A stretch of 64,000 nucleotides of DNA from Candidatus Binatia bacterium (GTDB lineage Bacteria > Desulfobacterota > Binatia > HRBIN30), in the NCBI GenBank assembly GCA_023150935.1, contig JAKLJW010000025.1:1-64000 (forward strand), given 5' to 3'. A program made the position numbers and the translations under genes. Under the pieces are notes generated by a model. It was not told the DNA's origin, searched no databases, and saw only the letters and a list, made by a program, of their open reading frames with translations. Below, piece after piece: positions 34,813 to 43,516 of the stretch (position 1 is its first letter; each line of letters opens with the position of its first letter).

Positions 34813-37800
34813 AGACGGGGGAATCCGTCGGACACGGAGGAATCTCCTCGGTGCAACGTGCGTTTGGCGGACAACATTTCTGCGGGCACGGCGGCAGCTC
34901 GGGAATGCAGGCGTCGCCCTCCGGACAGCACAGCGGCAGCGGGGGTTCGCAGGGCGGATAGATGGCCGGACAGACCTCGTCGCCTCTGCAGCACCGGTCG
35001 CACGGCGGTAGACCCGCGTGGCAGTCGGCGCCGGCCGGACAACATCCCGCGGGCGGCTGGCACGCCGGCAGGCCGGGCAGGCAACGCTCCGAGCCGGCAG
35101 GGCAGCACGGCGGGTCGCACGGTCGCATGCCGACGGCGCAGGCGGCCCCCGGCGGACAGCACTCCTGCGTGCACGGCGCGCACTGGCCGCCCTCCACGCT
35201 GCCCCAGCCCGGCGGACACTCGCACAGCTCGCGGCATATCTCGGGACAGGCCAGCGGCGCCCCGTCATCGCCGCAGACGTGTACGTAACCGCACCCGTTG
35301 CCGCACGCGTTCGGCTCGCACGGCACGTGTCCGTTGCCGTCGACCACGGCGACGTCGAGGCTCACGACCGGATCGTAATAGAGATAGAACCGCCCGTGGA
35401 TCGTGTAGCGCCCGGGCGGAACCGTGGCGCCGCTGTCGTCCTTCAGATCCCAGAAGGCACGGAGTTGATACTTCAACACCTCGTCGTCACGGCCGGGCGC
35501 CGCGTTGGGCACGAACGGATCGCCGCAACCCTGCTCGCGCAGGGTGCGCACGCGGGTTGCCCCGCGGTACACGTAGAGGTCGAGACAGGGCGCGAAGATG
35601 CCCCCGCGCGGCACGACTTCGGTCACCGAGTAGCGCAGTGTCGCCACGCCCGGAGCGCTGTACGTCGCACAGTCGCTCTCCAGCGTGACCCGATTGAAGC
35701 CGTCGGCCCACGTCGAGTGGTGCACCCGGTTCGGATCGCAGTAGTCGAGCGCGCCGGTTTCATATACCTCGATGCGCAGGGGTTCGCTGCGTTCCGCACC
35801 CATCTCCGCCCACACGTCCACGGTCCCCGCCGCCTTTGCCGTCAGCTCGCCCGGCGCCGTAAAGGCGGCAACGTCCGGGTCCGAGGTCTGCCACGTCGCG
35901 TCGGCGGTTACGTCCCGGTGGAGACCGATGTCGTAGAGGCCGTTGGCGCGGAAATAGCGCCGATCGCCTCTGACAACGACGCGCTGGCTGCCTTCCTGAA
36001 AGATCGTCAGCAGTTCGAGAGTCGCCGTGTCGACCACCCTGACCTCGGCGGCCTCACTGCTGACGTCGCCGAGCGTTGCCTTGATCTCCGCGTCGCCGGC
36101 GGCAACGGCAGTCAGCAATCCTCGGGCATCGATCGTCGCAACGGTAGTGGGTATGCTGTTCCACGTGACCCGCTCGGTCACGTCCTCCCACTCGCCGGTG
36201 TCGTATTGTGCCGTCGCCCTGAAGGGCATCGTGTCGCCGGTGAGCAAGGTCACCACCGGCTGGCAGTCCGGACACGGCACCGGTCGAGTATCGACAAAGG
36301 GTATCGGTTGCGTCGGCGGGAAGTACCAGTTCATGGGATAGATCGAGAGGCTCAGGACGCTGCGCTCGGTCACGACCCGGATCTCGGTGGCTTCGCTGCT
36401 CGTCTCGCCGAGCCGTGCTGTCAGCTTCGCCGTACCGACCTGCTTGCCCGTGAACACGCCTGCCGAGACCTCGCCGACCGCCGCGGGGTCCACCTGCCAC
36501 ACCACCTCGGCGGTTACATCTTGAATCGTGCCGCCGTCGAATTCGGCCCACGCCCCGAAGGGAATCTGACCGCCGACGAGGATGACCTGACGGCAATCCG
36601 GCCCGGGCAGGATGTCGACCGCCGGCTCGGGCCGGCCGAGCCAGTAGTAACAAGATCGGTTCTCGATCCAGAGCCGCAGCGGTTCCGGCCGCGCGGTCAC
36701 GGTAACCGGCCACGCACCAGTGGCGAACCCGCCCAGGGTTGCCGACAGCTCGGTCGACCCTTCGCCGCTGCCGGTCACCGTCCCCCACGAATCGATCGTG
36801 GCGACGGTCTCGTTCGCCGAGCGCCAGGTGACGAGGTGCGTGACATCGATGGTGCCGCCGTCGGAGAGAACGGCCGCCGCGATGGCCTGCGCGCGCTGGC
36901 CCACGAACAACCGTCGCGGCGCCGCAGTGATCGAGATCGCCGAGATCTCCACCGGCCCACAGCCCGGCACGCAGACCTGGCGCGTGCAGTCGTCGCACTC
37001 CGGGCAACTGGAAACGCAGACGCAGCGATCGCCCGGATGCGCGCACGAGCCGTCGTCGTTACAGCGGTAGACGATTCCCCGCGCGGGCTGCGAACACACC
37101 GGCGGACCGCAATCGCGGCAGTCGGGGCAGCTTGCAACGCAGTTGCACCCGGTGCCGGTCTCGCACGTACCGTCGGGCCGGCACTCCCACGCCTGCGGCA
37201 CGCACGACCCGCCGCCGTCGAAACGGCCGTCGCCGTCGGGGTCATCGAGGACACGGTCCGGAGCGACCAGCTCGACGATACGACCGTTGGCAAGCGCCAC
37301 CCGCGTCCCATTGGGACCGTGGATCTCCCGCCGAGGAACGCCGTTCAAGGTGTATTCCACGGTGGAGCGTACGAGTCCCCAGGCAACTTCGGTCACCACG
37401 GAGCCGGCGCCGTCGTCCCCGGCGACGACGGGCACGATCACCGGCACGAGGTTACCGTCGAGGGTCCGGCTAACGACCAGGGTGTAGCGTCCGGGGTCGA
37501 GGTCTTTGAGCACGAAGCGGCCGTCGGCCGTGGTCGTGCCGTTGAGTCCGGTATCGCCGTCGAGTGCCCAGTCGGCGTTGGCGAGGGCGCGATCGAAGGC
37601 GGCGCGATCCGGCGCGGGGGCCCAGTCCAGTGGCGGCGGTCCGAGACTCTCGCCGGCCCCGGTTTGCACGTCGCGGTGCAGCACGACCAGCCCCGACACT
37701 TCGGCCCGGGCAGGCACCGGTTCCGACGCCGACCCGCCGCTACCGTTGCCGCCGCAGGCGACGACCAGAACAGCCAGCAGCGCCGTCAATCCCCTCGATG

Positions 37801-37822
37801 CGTTGCGCAGTACAGCGGTCAT
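34811..37822 (-). CDS. Big2-domain lipoprotein with Cys-rich CCP repeats
   Basis: 1003 residues with a lipoprotein signal (LTALLAVLVVACGGNG, Cys about 24) starting at ATG 37822 with a GGAGGGAGGG site upstream. An N-terminal beta domain (transthyretin- or carboxypeptidase-regulatory-like) is followed by a Cys-rich patch (CETGTGCNCVASCPDCRDCG), about four bacterial Ig-like Big2 domains (for example DVTHLVTWRSANETVATIDS, DVTERVTWNSIPTTVATIDA), and a C-terminal module. The last 120 residues contain about six CC-x5-C-x4/5-PxC units (CCPPGAACAVGMRPC, CCPAGADCHAGLPPC, CCPEGDACIPELPPC). A surface adhesin or structural role is likely. The stop codon lies at the edge of the repeat element, so the natural C-terminus may have been lost or altered. 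Confidence 0.85.
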   Translation of the reverse strand: MTAVLRNASRGLTALLAVLVVACGGNGSGGSASEPVPARAEVSGLVVLHRDVQTGAGESLGPPPLDWAPAPDRAAFDRALANADWALDGDTGLNGTTTADGRFVLKDLDPGRYTLVVSRTLDGNLVPVIVPVVAGDDGAGSVVTEVAWGLVRSTVEYTLNGVPRREIHGPNGTRVALANGRIVELVAPDRVLDDPDGDGRFDGGGSCVPQAWECRPDGTCETGTGCNCVASCPDCRDCGPPVCSQPARGIVYRCNDDGSCAHPGDRCVCVSSCPECDDCTRQVCVPGCGPVEISAISITAAPRRLFVGQRAQAIAAAVLSDGGTIDVTHLVTWRSANETVATIDSWGTVTGSGEGSTELSATLGGFATGAWPVTVTARPEPLRLWIENRSCYYWLGRPEPAVDILPGPDCRQVILVGGQIPFGAWAEFDGGTIQDVTAEVVWQVDPAAVGEVSAGVFTGKQVGTAKLTARLGETSSEATEIRVVTERSVLSLSIYPMNWYFPPTQPIPFVDTRPVPCPDCQPVVTLLTGDTMPFRATAQYDTGEWEDVTERVTWNSIPTTVATIDARGLLTAVAAGDAEIKATLGDVSSEAAEVRVVDTATLELLTIFQEGSQRVVVRGDRRYFRANGLYDIGLHRDVTADATWQTSDPDVAAFTAPGELTAKAAGTVDVWAEMGAERSEPLRIEVYETGALDYCDPNRVHHSTWADGFNRVTLESDCATYSAPGVATLRYSVTEVVPRGGIFAPCLDLYVYRGATRVRTLREQGCGDPFVPNAAPGRDDEVLKYQLRAFWDLKDDSGATVPPGRYTIHGRFYLYYDPVVSLDVAVVDGNGHVPCEPNACGNGCGYVHVCGDDGAPLACPEICRELCECPPGWGSVEGGQCAPCTQECCPPGAACAVGMRPCDPPCCPAGSERCLPGLPACQPPAGCCPAGADCHAGLPPCDRCCRGDEVCPAIYPPCEPPLPLCCPEGDACIPELPPCPQKCCPPNARCTEEIPPCPTDSPV

Positions 37823-37927
37823 CACGTTCGCCCTCCCTCCGATGCCGCGTGTAAACAATTCCTGTTCGCATGTCAATCATATTCGTCATGCGCCGGCCAG
37901 CCGTCCGGGGCGGCCGTCCGTGTACGC

Positions 37928-37977
37928 GCGCCCGGTGAACCGGGCGCCTCGACTGAGCGCCGGGCATGCATGCCCGG
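37928..37977. terminator. Two perfect hairpins after the MaoC-like genes
   Basis: GCGCCCGG-TGAA-CCGGGCGC (37928-37947) is a perfect eight-base stem with a tetraloop, and CCGGGCATGCATGCCCGG (37960-37977) is a perfect 18-base palindrome. They lie between the stop of the second MaoC-like gene (38081) and the promoter region of the lipoprotein gene. There is no T-run, so termination would not be classical; they could instead be repeat-derived or stabilise the mRNA end. Confidence 0.55.
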
Positions 37978-38080
37978 GACCGGGAACATTGCACATTGGA
38001 GGAAACGCACGGGAACGCGCTCGGAGATCGCGTTCCACCGGAACGCTATGCCCGTAAACGGGGTGGCCGAGGCCGGGCCT

Positions 38081-38527
38081 TCATCCCCGGGCGATTTCGT
38101 CTGCGGCCGGCGCGCAGCGGCGGCACAGGCGCGCCGTTCCGGTCACCGCGGCCGTGCCGTCGGTGTGCGACAGCACGAGGTCGCAGACCAGCCGTTCGCC
38201 GTCGGCCATCTCGTGGTGCTCGGTTACCGCGCCCCGCAACTCGACCTCGCTGCCCACCGGGGTCGGCACCCGGAACGTCGTTCCCAACGCTTCGAGGCGC
38301 CAATCGGGCAACGCGCCGCGCACGAACTGCTCCAGAAACGCCGTCAACATCGGCCCCGGCGCGATCACGCCCGCAAAACCGAGCGCTCGCGCATACGCTT
38401 CGTCGACGAATAACGGCTCCGCGAAACGCCCCGCCCCCATGTACGCGGCGATCTGTGCGGCCTGCGGCGCCCGCCGGCGCTGCGGCCCGATCGTGTCCCC
38501 GAGTTGCACCGCCGCCGCCCCCTTCAC
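38081..38527 (-). CDS. MaoC-like hotdog-fold protein lacking the usual Asp/His dyad
   Basis: 148 residues. The hotdog pattern of MaoC-type dehydratases is clear: FVDEAYARALGFAGVIAPGP aligns with the hydratase helix, and AVTEHHEMADGERLVCDLVL with the C-terminal strands. The consensus catalytic stretch (Asp-x-Asn-Pro-x-His) is replaced by RFAEPLFVDEAY, so hydratase activity is doubtful. It starts at GTG 38527, overlapping the stop of the preceding MaoC-like gene by four bases (GTGA), so the two are translationally coupled. The pair resembles the heterodimeric split MaoC-type hydratases in which only one subunit carries the dyad. Likely role: fatty acid or polyketide CoA metabolism. Confidence 0.8.
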   Translation of the reverse strand: MKGAAAVQLGDTIGPQRRRAPQAAQIAAYMGAGRFAEPLFVDEAYARALGFAGVIAPGPMLTAFLEQFVRGALPDWRLEALGTTFRVPTPVGSEVELRGAVTEHHEMADGERLVCDLVLSHTDGTAAVTGTARLCRRCAPAADEIARG

Positions 38528-38985
38528 CCCGTCGGCGGCACGCCCGCCGGGTGCGCGCGCAGGATCTGCCGCTCGACGATACGCGCCACCAGGTTCCCGG
38601 CATCGTCGCGCACGCAGGCTTCGCGCACCAGTACCGTCATCGCTCCGCCCCGGCCGCTCTTCTCGTACACGTCGACCAGCCGGGAAGTCACTTCGTACCC
38701 CGCCCCCGCAAGGATCGGCGCCTGGAATTCCAGATCGTGCCCACCGTGCACGCCGAAGACCCCCGGCGGCAACTCCACCTCGGGCTCAAAGCCGCCACGC
38801 AGCGCCAGACAGAACGTCGGTGGCGCCACCGTGCAACCCGCCGCCAGCGTGGCCTCGTCGCCGACGGCGCTCGCGTAAGCCGCGATCGTCTCCGCGGTCA
38901 CCACCGTGCGCCCCCGCGACACCTCGCGGCCGAGCATGCCCGCCGGAAGCTGCACCAGCCCTACCCGTCCAACCTCGGTTCCCAT
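38524..38985 (-). CDS. MaoC N-terminal dehydratase (FAS1/HsdB-like) domain protein
   Basis: 153 residues with the MaoC_dehydrat_N pattern: REVSRGRTVVTAETIAAYAS and AVGDEATLAAGCTVAPPTFC, then the hotdog strand region GVHGGHDLEFQAPILAGAGY and SRLVDVYEKSGRGGAMTVLV. These N-terminal type subunits pair with a MaoC subunit in two-gene hydratases. It overlaps the second MaoC gene by four bases and follows rpe by 69 bases on the same strand. Both would act on a CoA- or ACP-bound enoyl chain (inference). The ATG at 38985 (MGTEVGRVGLVQLPAGM) is used. Confidence 0.8.
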   Translation of the reverse strand: MGTEVGRVGLVQLPAGMLGREVSRGRTVVTAETIAAYASAVGDEATLAAGCTVAPPTFCLALRGGFEPEVELPPGVFGVHGGHDLEFQAPILAGAGYEVTSRLVDVYEKSGRGGAMTVLVREACVRDDAGNLVARIVERQILRAHPAGVPPTG

Positions 38986-39054
38986 CGATCCCTATCGAAC
39001 CGAGCCGCCTTACCGCGGGATCGTCCGGCGCTCGCAGCGCTCTCGCGCTCGGCC

Positions 39055-39747
39055 TCAACGACCGGCCGCGACGTAACGTGCCGCAGCACAACACTGGTGC
39101 AGATGTCGCACCCCGGCGCCCGCACCGTCCGCGTGACGGAACACCGAGGTGCCGGCAACCAGGAGCGTCGCCCCCGCCTCGACCGCGCGCGGCGCGGTCG
39201 AGGCATCGACCCCACCGTCGACCTCGACCTCGCACTGCAAACCTCGCGCATCGATCATCTCGCGCGCCTGCCTCACCTTGCGCAACGTGCTCTCGATGAA
39301 CCGCTGCCCGCCGAAGCCCGGATCGACCGTCATCACCAGCACGCCGTCGAGGTCCTCGACGATCGCCTCCAGGGTGTGCACCGGCGTCCCCGGATTCAAT
39401 CCCACGCTCACCTTCCGCTCCAGCTCGCGCACCGCGTGCACCGTGCGGTGCAACTGCACCGACGCCTCCTGGTGCACGATGATCCAGTCGGACCCCGCAC
39501 CGGCGAAGTCGGCCACATATCTCTCCGGCCGGTCGATCATCAGGTGGACTTCCACCGGCAACTTCGTCGCCCGCCGCACCGCTTCCACGATCGGAATACC
39601 GAGACTCAGATTCGGCACGAACACGCCATCCATGATGTCGACGTGAAACCGGTCCACTCCCCCACTTTCCGCGGCCCGGATCTCTTCACCGAGCTTGAGA
39701 AAGTCCGCCGCCAGTATCGACGGCGCAATCTTCGGCGCGCCCGTCAT
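39055..39747 (-). CDS. rpe: Ribulose-phosphate 3-epimerase
   Basis: 230 residues that match the Rpe family throughout: APSILAADFLKLGEEIRAAE, the metal-ligand segment FHVDIMDGVFVPNLSLG, VEVHLMIDRPERYVADFAGA, VLVMTVDPGFGGQRFIE and EVEVDGGVDASTAPRAVEAG. The enzyme interconverts ribulose 5-phosphate and xylulose 5-phosphate in the pentose phosphate pathway, and the Asp/His metal ligands are all visible. The gene starts 19 bases after the nuoM stop, an odd neighbour for complex I genes but suggesting one transcript. The last 15 residues extend slightly beyond the usual end (HLHQCCAAARYVAAGR). Confidence 0.97.
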   Translation of the reverse strand: MTGAPKIAPSILAADFLKLGEEIRAAESGGVDRFHVDIMDGVFVPNLSLGIPIVEAVRRATKLPVEVHLMIDRPERYVADFAGAGSDWIIVHQEASVQLHRTVHAVRELERKVSVGLNPGTPVHTLEAIVEDLDGVLVMTVDPGFGGQRFIESTLRKVRQAREMIDARGLQCEVEVDGGVDASTAPRAVEAGATLLVAGTSVFRHADGAGAGVRHLHQCCAAARYVAAGR

Positions 39748-39766
39748 CCGCTTTTCCCGGCCGCGA

Positions 39767-41332
39767 TCAGTCGGCGTCCCGGTGACGTGGAACCGCCGAT
39801 AACAGCGCTTCCATCGCCGGCGCCGGCGCCTCCACCAGATGCCGCGTCGCCCCCGCGGCCCGCAACCGGCCGAGCAGCACCTGCACCGTCGGCTCGATGC
39901 GATCGAGAAAGGGCTTCGGGTACACGCCTATCCAGACGATCGCCACCAGTACCGGTGCCACCGCAATTATCTCGCGCGGCGACAGGTCCTTGAGCTGACG
40001 GTTGGCCTCGTTGGTTACCGGCCCGAAGAACACGTGTTTGTACATGGTCAGCAGATACACGGCGCCAAACACCACGCCGAGCACGCCCAGCCCCCCCGCC
40101 CACGGATGGGCGCGGAAGGCCCCGAGCAGGATCAGGAACTCGCCCACAAAGCCGTTGAGTCCCGGGAGACCGATCGACGACAGCATGACCACGAGGAAGA
40201 GCGCGGCATACACCGGCATGACGCTCCAGATGCCGCCGTACTCGGCAATCATCCGCGTGTGGCGCCGGTCGTAGATGTAGCCGACGAGGATAAACAGCGC
40301 CCCGGTCGACAGGCCGTGATTGACCATCTGCAGGATGCCGCCGGTGATGCCCGGGTTGTTGAACGCGTATATCCCCAGCATCACGAAGCCGAGGTGACTC
40401 ACCGACGAGTACGCCACCAGCCGCTTCATGTCCGGCTGCGGCATCGCCACCATCGCTCCGTAGATGATGCCGATCACCGCCAGGGTCATGATCACCGGAA
40501 AGGCCGCTTCGGCCGCCGCCGGAAACATCGGCAGCGCAAAGCGCAGGAACCCGTACACGCCCATCTTCAGCAGCACGCCGGCAAGGTCGACCGACCCCCC
40601 CGTCGGGGCCTCGGTGTGCGCGTCGGGCAGCCACGTGTGCAGCGGCACCATCGGCACCTTGATCATGAAGGCCAACGCAAAAGCCGCGAACAGCCACATC
40701 TGCTCGGTGAAGGTCAGCGACACGTTGTAAAGGCTGACGATGTCGAAAGTGATCGGATTGGTCTGCGCGTGCTTGAACGCCAGGTACATCATCGCGACGA
40801 ACATCAACGCGCTGCCGACCATCGTGTACAGGATGAACTTTATCGTCGCATATCGGCGCCGCGCCCCGCCCCAGATGCCGATGACGAAGAACATCGGCAC
40901 CGTCATGAACTCCCAGAACACGAAGAACAAGAACAGGTCGACCGCCACCAGGGCCCCGATCATCGCCCCTTCCATGAACAGCATCAGGGCCATGAACTCC
41001 TTGACGAGGCGGTTGATATCGCCCCAGGCGGCCAGGATCACCGTCGGCGTCAGCAGCGTGGTCAGAACGACCAGCCACAGCGAAAAGCCGTCGACCCCGA
41101 GCGAGTAATAGACCCCGAGGCTCGGAATCCACGCCGCCTTCTCGGCGAGCTGAAACGTCCCGATCGCCGGGTCGAAGTGCCGCAGCATCTCCAGCGACAG
41201 CGCCAGCGGCACCAGCGAAAAGAGAAACGCCGCGCGCCGAGCGATGGCCGGCGGCTCGGCCGGCAACAACACGACGAACAGCGCCGCCAGAAACGGAACG
41301 AAGATCAGTGCCGACAAAATGGGCCAGGTCAT
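39767..41332 (-). CDS. nuoM: NADH-quinone oxidoreductase subunit M
   Basis: 521 residues, about 14 membrane helices, matching NuoM: SLGVDGFSLWLVVLTTLLTP, VDLFLFFVFWEFMTVPMFFV (conserved proton-channel Glu in the FWE motif), PMVPLHTWLPDAHTEAPTGG, LKMGVYGFLRFALPM, and SVSHLGFVMLGIYAF. This is the antiporter-like proton channel subunit of complex I in the inner membrane. It follows nuoL by 30 bases. No nuoN or other nuo genes are in the window; rpe follows directly instead, so the complex I genes are split in this genome or this is a partial, Mrp-like module. The ATG at 41332 gives a clean first helix. Confidence 0.95.
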   Translation of the reverse strand: MTWPILSALIFVPFLAALFVVLLPAEPPAIARRAAFLFSLVPLALSLEMLRHFDPAIGTFQLAEKAAWIPSLGVYYSLGVDGFSLWLVVLTTLLTPTVILAAWGDINRLVKEFMALMLFMEGAMIGALVAVDLFLFFVFWEFMTVPMFFVIGIWGGARRRYATIKFILYTMVGSALMFVAMMYLAFKHAQTNPITFDIVSLYNVSLTFTEQMWLFAAFALAFMIKVPMVPLHTWLPDAHTEAPTGGSVDLAGVLLKMGVYGFLRFALPMFPAAAEAAFPVIMTLAVIGIIYGAMVAMPQPDMKRLVAYSSVSHLGFVMLGIYAFNNPGITGGILQMVNHGLSTGALFILVGYIYDRRHTRMIAEYGGIWSVMPVYAALFLVVMLSSIGLPGLNGFVGEFLILLGAFRAHPWAGGLGVLGVVFGAVYLLTMYKHVFFGPVTNEANRQLKDLSPREIIAVAPVLVAIVWIGVYPKPFLDRIEPTVQVLLGRLRAAGATRHLVEAPAPAMEALLSAVPRHRDAD

Positions 41333-41362
41333 GCGTGTGCCACGCGGGGACGTGCCGCCCCC

Positions 41363-43300
41363 TCATTCTCCTCCGAACATCAGGAGCAACCCGACGGCCC
41401 CCAACAACATCACCAGCGCGTAAGCCTGCACGTTGCCGCTCTGCAACCGCCGCAGCCCTCCGCCCATCGACGCGATCGCCTCGCCGACCTCGTTCACCGC
41501 CCCGTCGATAATCTCCGCATCCACGACTTTCCAGAAGAAGTCCGACAACTTCACATACGGCCGGATGAACACCGCGTCGTACAGCTCGTCCACCCGGTAC
41601 TTCTCCCAGAGCAGCGTGTACAAACCCTGCGCCTTCCACGCCAGGATCATCGGCAGGCCCGGCGAACGCACGTAAAACACGTACGCCAGCGCAATGCCCC
41701 CCAGCGCCACCGCCGAGGTGCCGCCCATCAGGCCGTACATGGTCGCACTCGACACCGCGTGGTGCTCCGCCTCCGGCAAGTGCGCCAGCGACGGCGCCAG
41801 GTACTCGCCGAGCCAGTCGCCCCACAGCCAACCGTGCGGCAGACCGATCCAGCCGCCCACCGCCGACAGCACCGCAAGAATCACCAGCGGCACGGTCATC
41901 ACGGCGGGCGATTCGTGCATGTGCTTAGCCTTCTCGGGCTCGACCCGGCTCTCGCCGGTGAACGCCACGAAATATGCCCTGAACACATAGAACGCCGTGC
42001 AGCCCGCCGCGATCACACCGATCGACCACGTAACGAAGTGGCCGCCGGTAAACGCGTGCTCGAGAATGAGGTCCTTCGAGAAGAACGCCGCGAAACCGGG
42101 CACCCCCGAGATCGCCATGGCCGCAATCAGGAAGGTCGGCGCCGTGATCCGCAGCGTCCGCCGCAGTCCGCCCATCTTCCAGATGTCGAGCTCGCCGTGC
42201 AGGGCGTGCATCACGCTGCCGGCGCACAGGAACAGCAGGGCCTTGAAGAAGGCGTGCGTCATTAGATGGAAGATCGCCGCCCCGAAGGCGCCGACGCCCA
42301 CCCCAAGGATCATGTAGCCGATCTGCGATACCGTCGAGTAGGCGAGGATCTTCTTCAGGTCGTTCTGCACCAGACCGATCGTCGCGGCAAAGAAGGCCGT
42401 CAACGCCCCGACCGTCGCCACCACGTCCATCGCCAGCGGCGCCAGCACGTAAAGCGGCGACAGGCGCGCAATCATGTACACGCCGGCGGTCACCATGGTG
42501 GCGGCGTGGATGAGCGCCGATACCGGCGTCGGGCCGGCCATCGCATCCGGCAACCAGACGTACAACGGGATTTGCGCCGACTTGCCGGTGGCCCCGACGA
42601 ACAGGAGCAGGCAGGCCGCGGTAACCACCGCCGGCGCCGCCGCCGCCATCTTGCCGGCCGAGCCGTTCACCTCGGCAAACCCCAACGACGGCGTGCCGAG
42701 TGCGTCGAGCTGCCAGAAAATCAGAAACATACCGATCAGGAACGCCGCGTCGCCGATCCGGTTGGCAACGAATGCCTTGCGGCCAGCGTCGGCATTGGCC
42801 ATGTCCGTGTACCAGAAGCCGATCAGGAGATAAGAGCACAGGCCCACCCCCTCCCAGCCCACGAACAACAGCGGCAGCGAATCGGCCAACACCAGCACCA
42901 GCATCGACGCCGTGAACAGGTTCAGGTACGCGAAGTACCGGGCCTCGTCCGGATCGCCGTGCATGTACCCGACGGAATAGAGATGAATCAGAAACCCGAC
43001 CCCGGTGACGATCAGGATCATCACGCTCGACAGTGCATCGACCCGGAACGCCATCTCGACCGTCAGGGGACTCGAGTGCAGCCAGACGTAAACCCGGTCC
43101 AGCAGCGCCGCCCCGGCGGGTTGTGCCCAGAGCTGCGCCACGGCCGCCACCGACACGCCAAAGGCACCGAGTACGGACAGCGGACCGGCGACGCGCGCCA
43201 GCCGGACCCGTCCCGTCACCGCGGCCACCAGACAGGCGAGCACGCCCCCCAATGGCAGGATCAAAATCCACCGCAACAAACTGGTATCGATTACCGGCAT
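41363..43300 (-). CDS. nuoL: NADH-quinone oxidoreductase subunit L
   Basis: 645 residues matching NuoL: an N-terminal VTGVGFLIHLYSVGYMHGDP segment, NLFTASMLVLVLADSLPLLF, FVGWEGVGLCSYLLIGFWYT (channel Glu), QIPLYVWLPDAMAGPTPVSA, LIHAATMVTAGVYMIARLSP and SQIGYMILGVGVGAF. A long C-terminal lateral helix region is retained. I start at ATG 43300 (MPVIDTSLLRWILILPLGG); 12 more codons upstream are open but not hydrophobic. It is the largest proton-pumping subunit of complex I. No nuoK or nuoJ precedes it; a cytochrome c gene lies 216 bases upstream. Together with nuoM this suggests a two-gene module. Confidence 0.95.
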   Translation of the reverse strand: MPVIDTSLLRWILILPLGGVLACLVAAVTGRVRLARVAGPLSVLGAFGVSVAAVAQLWAQPAGAALLDRVYVWLHSSPLTVEMAFRVDALSSVMILIVTGVGFLIHLYSVGYMHGDPDEARYFAYLNLFTASMLVLVLADSLPLLFVGWEGVGLCSYLLIGFWYTDMANADAGRKAFVANRIGDAAFLIGMFLIFWQLDALGTPSLGFAEVNGSAGKMAAAAPAVVTAACLLLFVGATGKSAQIPLYVWLPDAMAGPTPVSALIHAATMVTAGVYMIARLSPLYVLAPLAMDVVATVGALTAFFAATIGLVQNDLKKILAYSTVSQIGYMILGVGVGAFGAAIFHLMTHAFFKALLFLCAGSVMHALHGELDIWKMGGLRRTLRITAPTFLIAAMAISGVPGFAAFFSKDLILEHAFTGGHFVTWSIGVIAAGCTAFYVFRAYFVAFTGESRVEPEKAKHMHESPAVMTVPLVILAVLSAVGGWIGLPHGWLWGDWLGEYLAPSLAHLPEAEHHAVSSATMYGLMGGTSAVALGGIALAYVFYVRSPGLPMILAWKAQGLYTLLWEKYRVDELYDAVFIRPYVKLSDFFWKVVDAEIIDGAVNEVGEAIASMGGGLRRLQSGNVQAYALVMLLGAVGLLLMFGGE

Positions 43301-43364
43301 CCGATCACCGTCAGGCCTCGTTTCGCATCGGGGCACCCGTTATCGGGCCAAGCAACCCCGAGCA

Positions 43365-43386
43365 CCGGCGCCACCGGTGGTGCCGG
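43365..43386. other. Hairpin between cytochrome c and nuoL
   Basis: The sequence CCGGCGCCACC followed by GGTGGTGCCGG is an 11-base near-perfect inverted repeat (one mismatch) in the 216-base gap between the two genes. No T-run follows on either strand, so it is either an attenuator-like structure or a barrier between transcripts. Confidence 0.5.
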
Positions 43387-43516
43387 ACGACGCAGGAACG
43401 CGGAGGTCGCGGGGCACCGGCCGAGCCGGGCTGTCCCCGCGCACTCCGCGCCGCACTCTACATGAATCCAACCGGCCGGCAACCGTGCCGGGGCCGAGAC
43501 GCCAGGCCGGCAGCGA

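Noticed and set aside
35018..38413. Long plus-strand open frame opposite the Big2 lipoprotein gene
   Set aside because: It has no recognisable domain and is antisense to a gene with a signal peptide, Big2 domains and a strong ribosome-binding site.
39839..42265. Plus-strand frame opposite nuoM and nuoL
   Set aside because: The product is His/Arg/Gln-rich, and the opposite strand encodes unmistakable complex I subunits.
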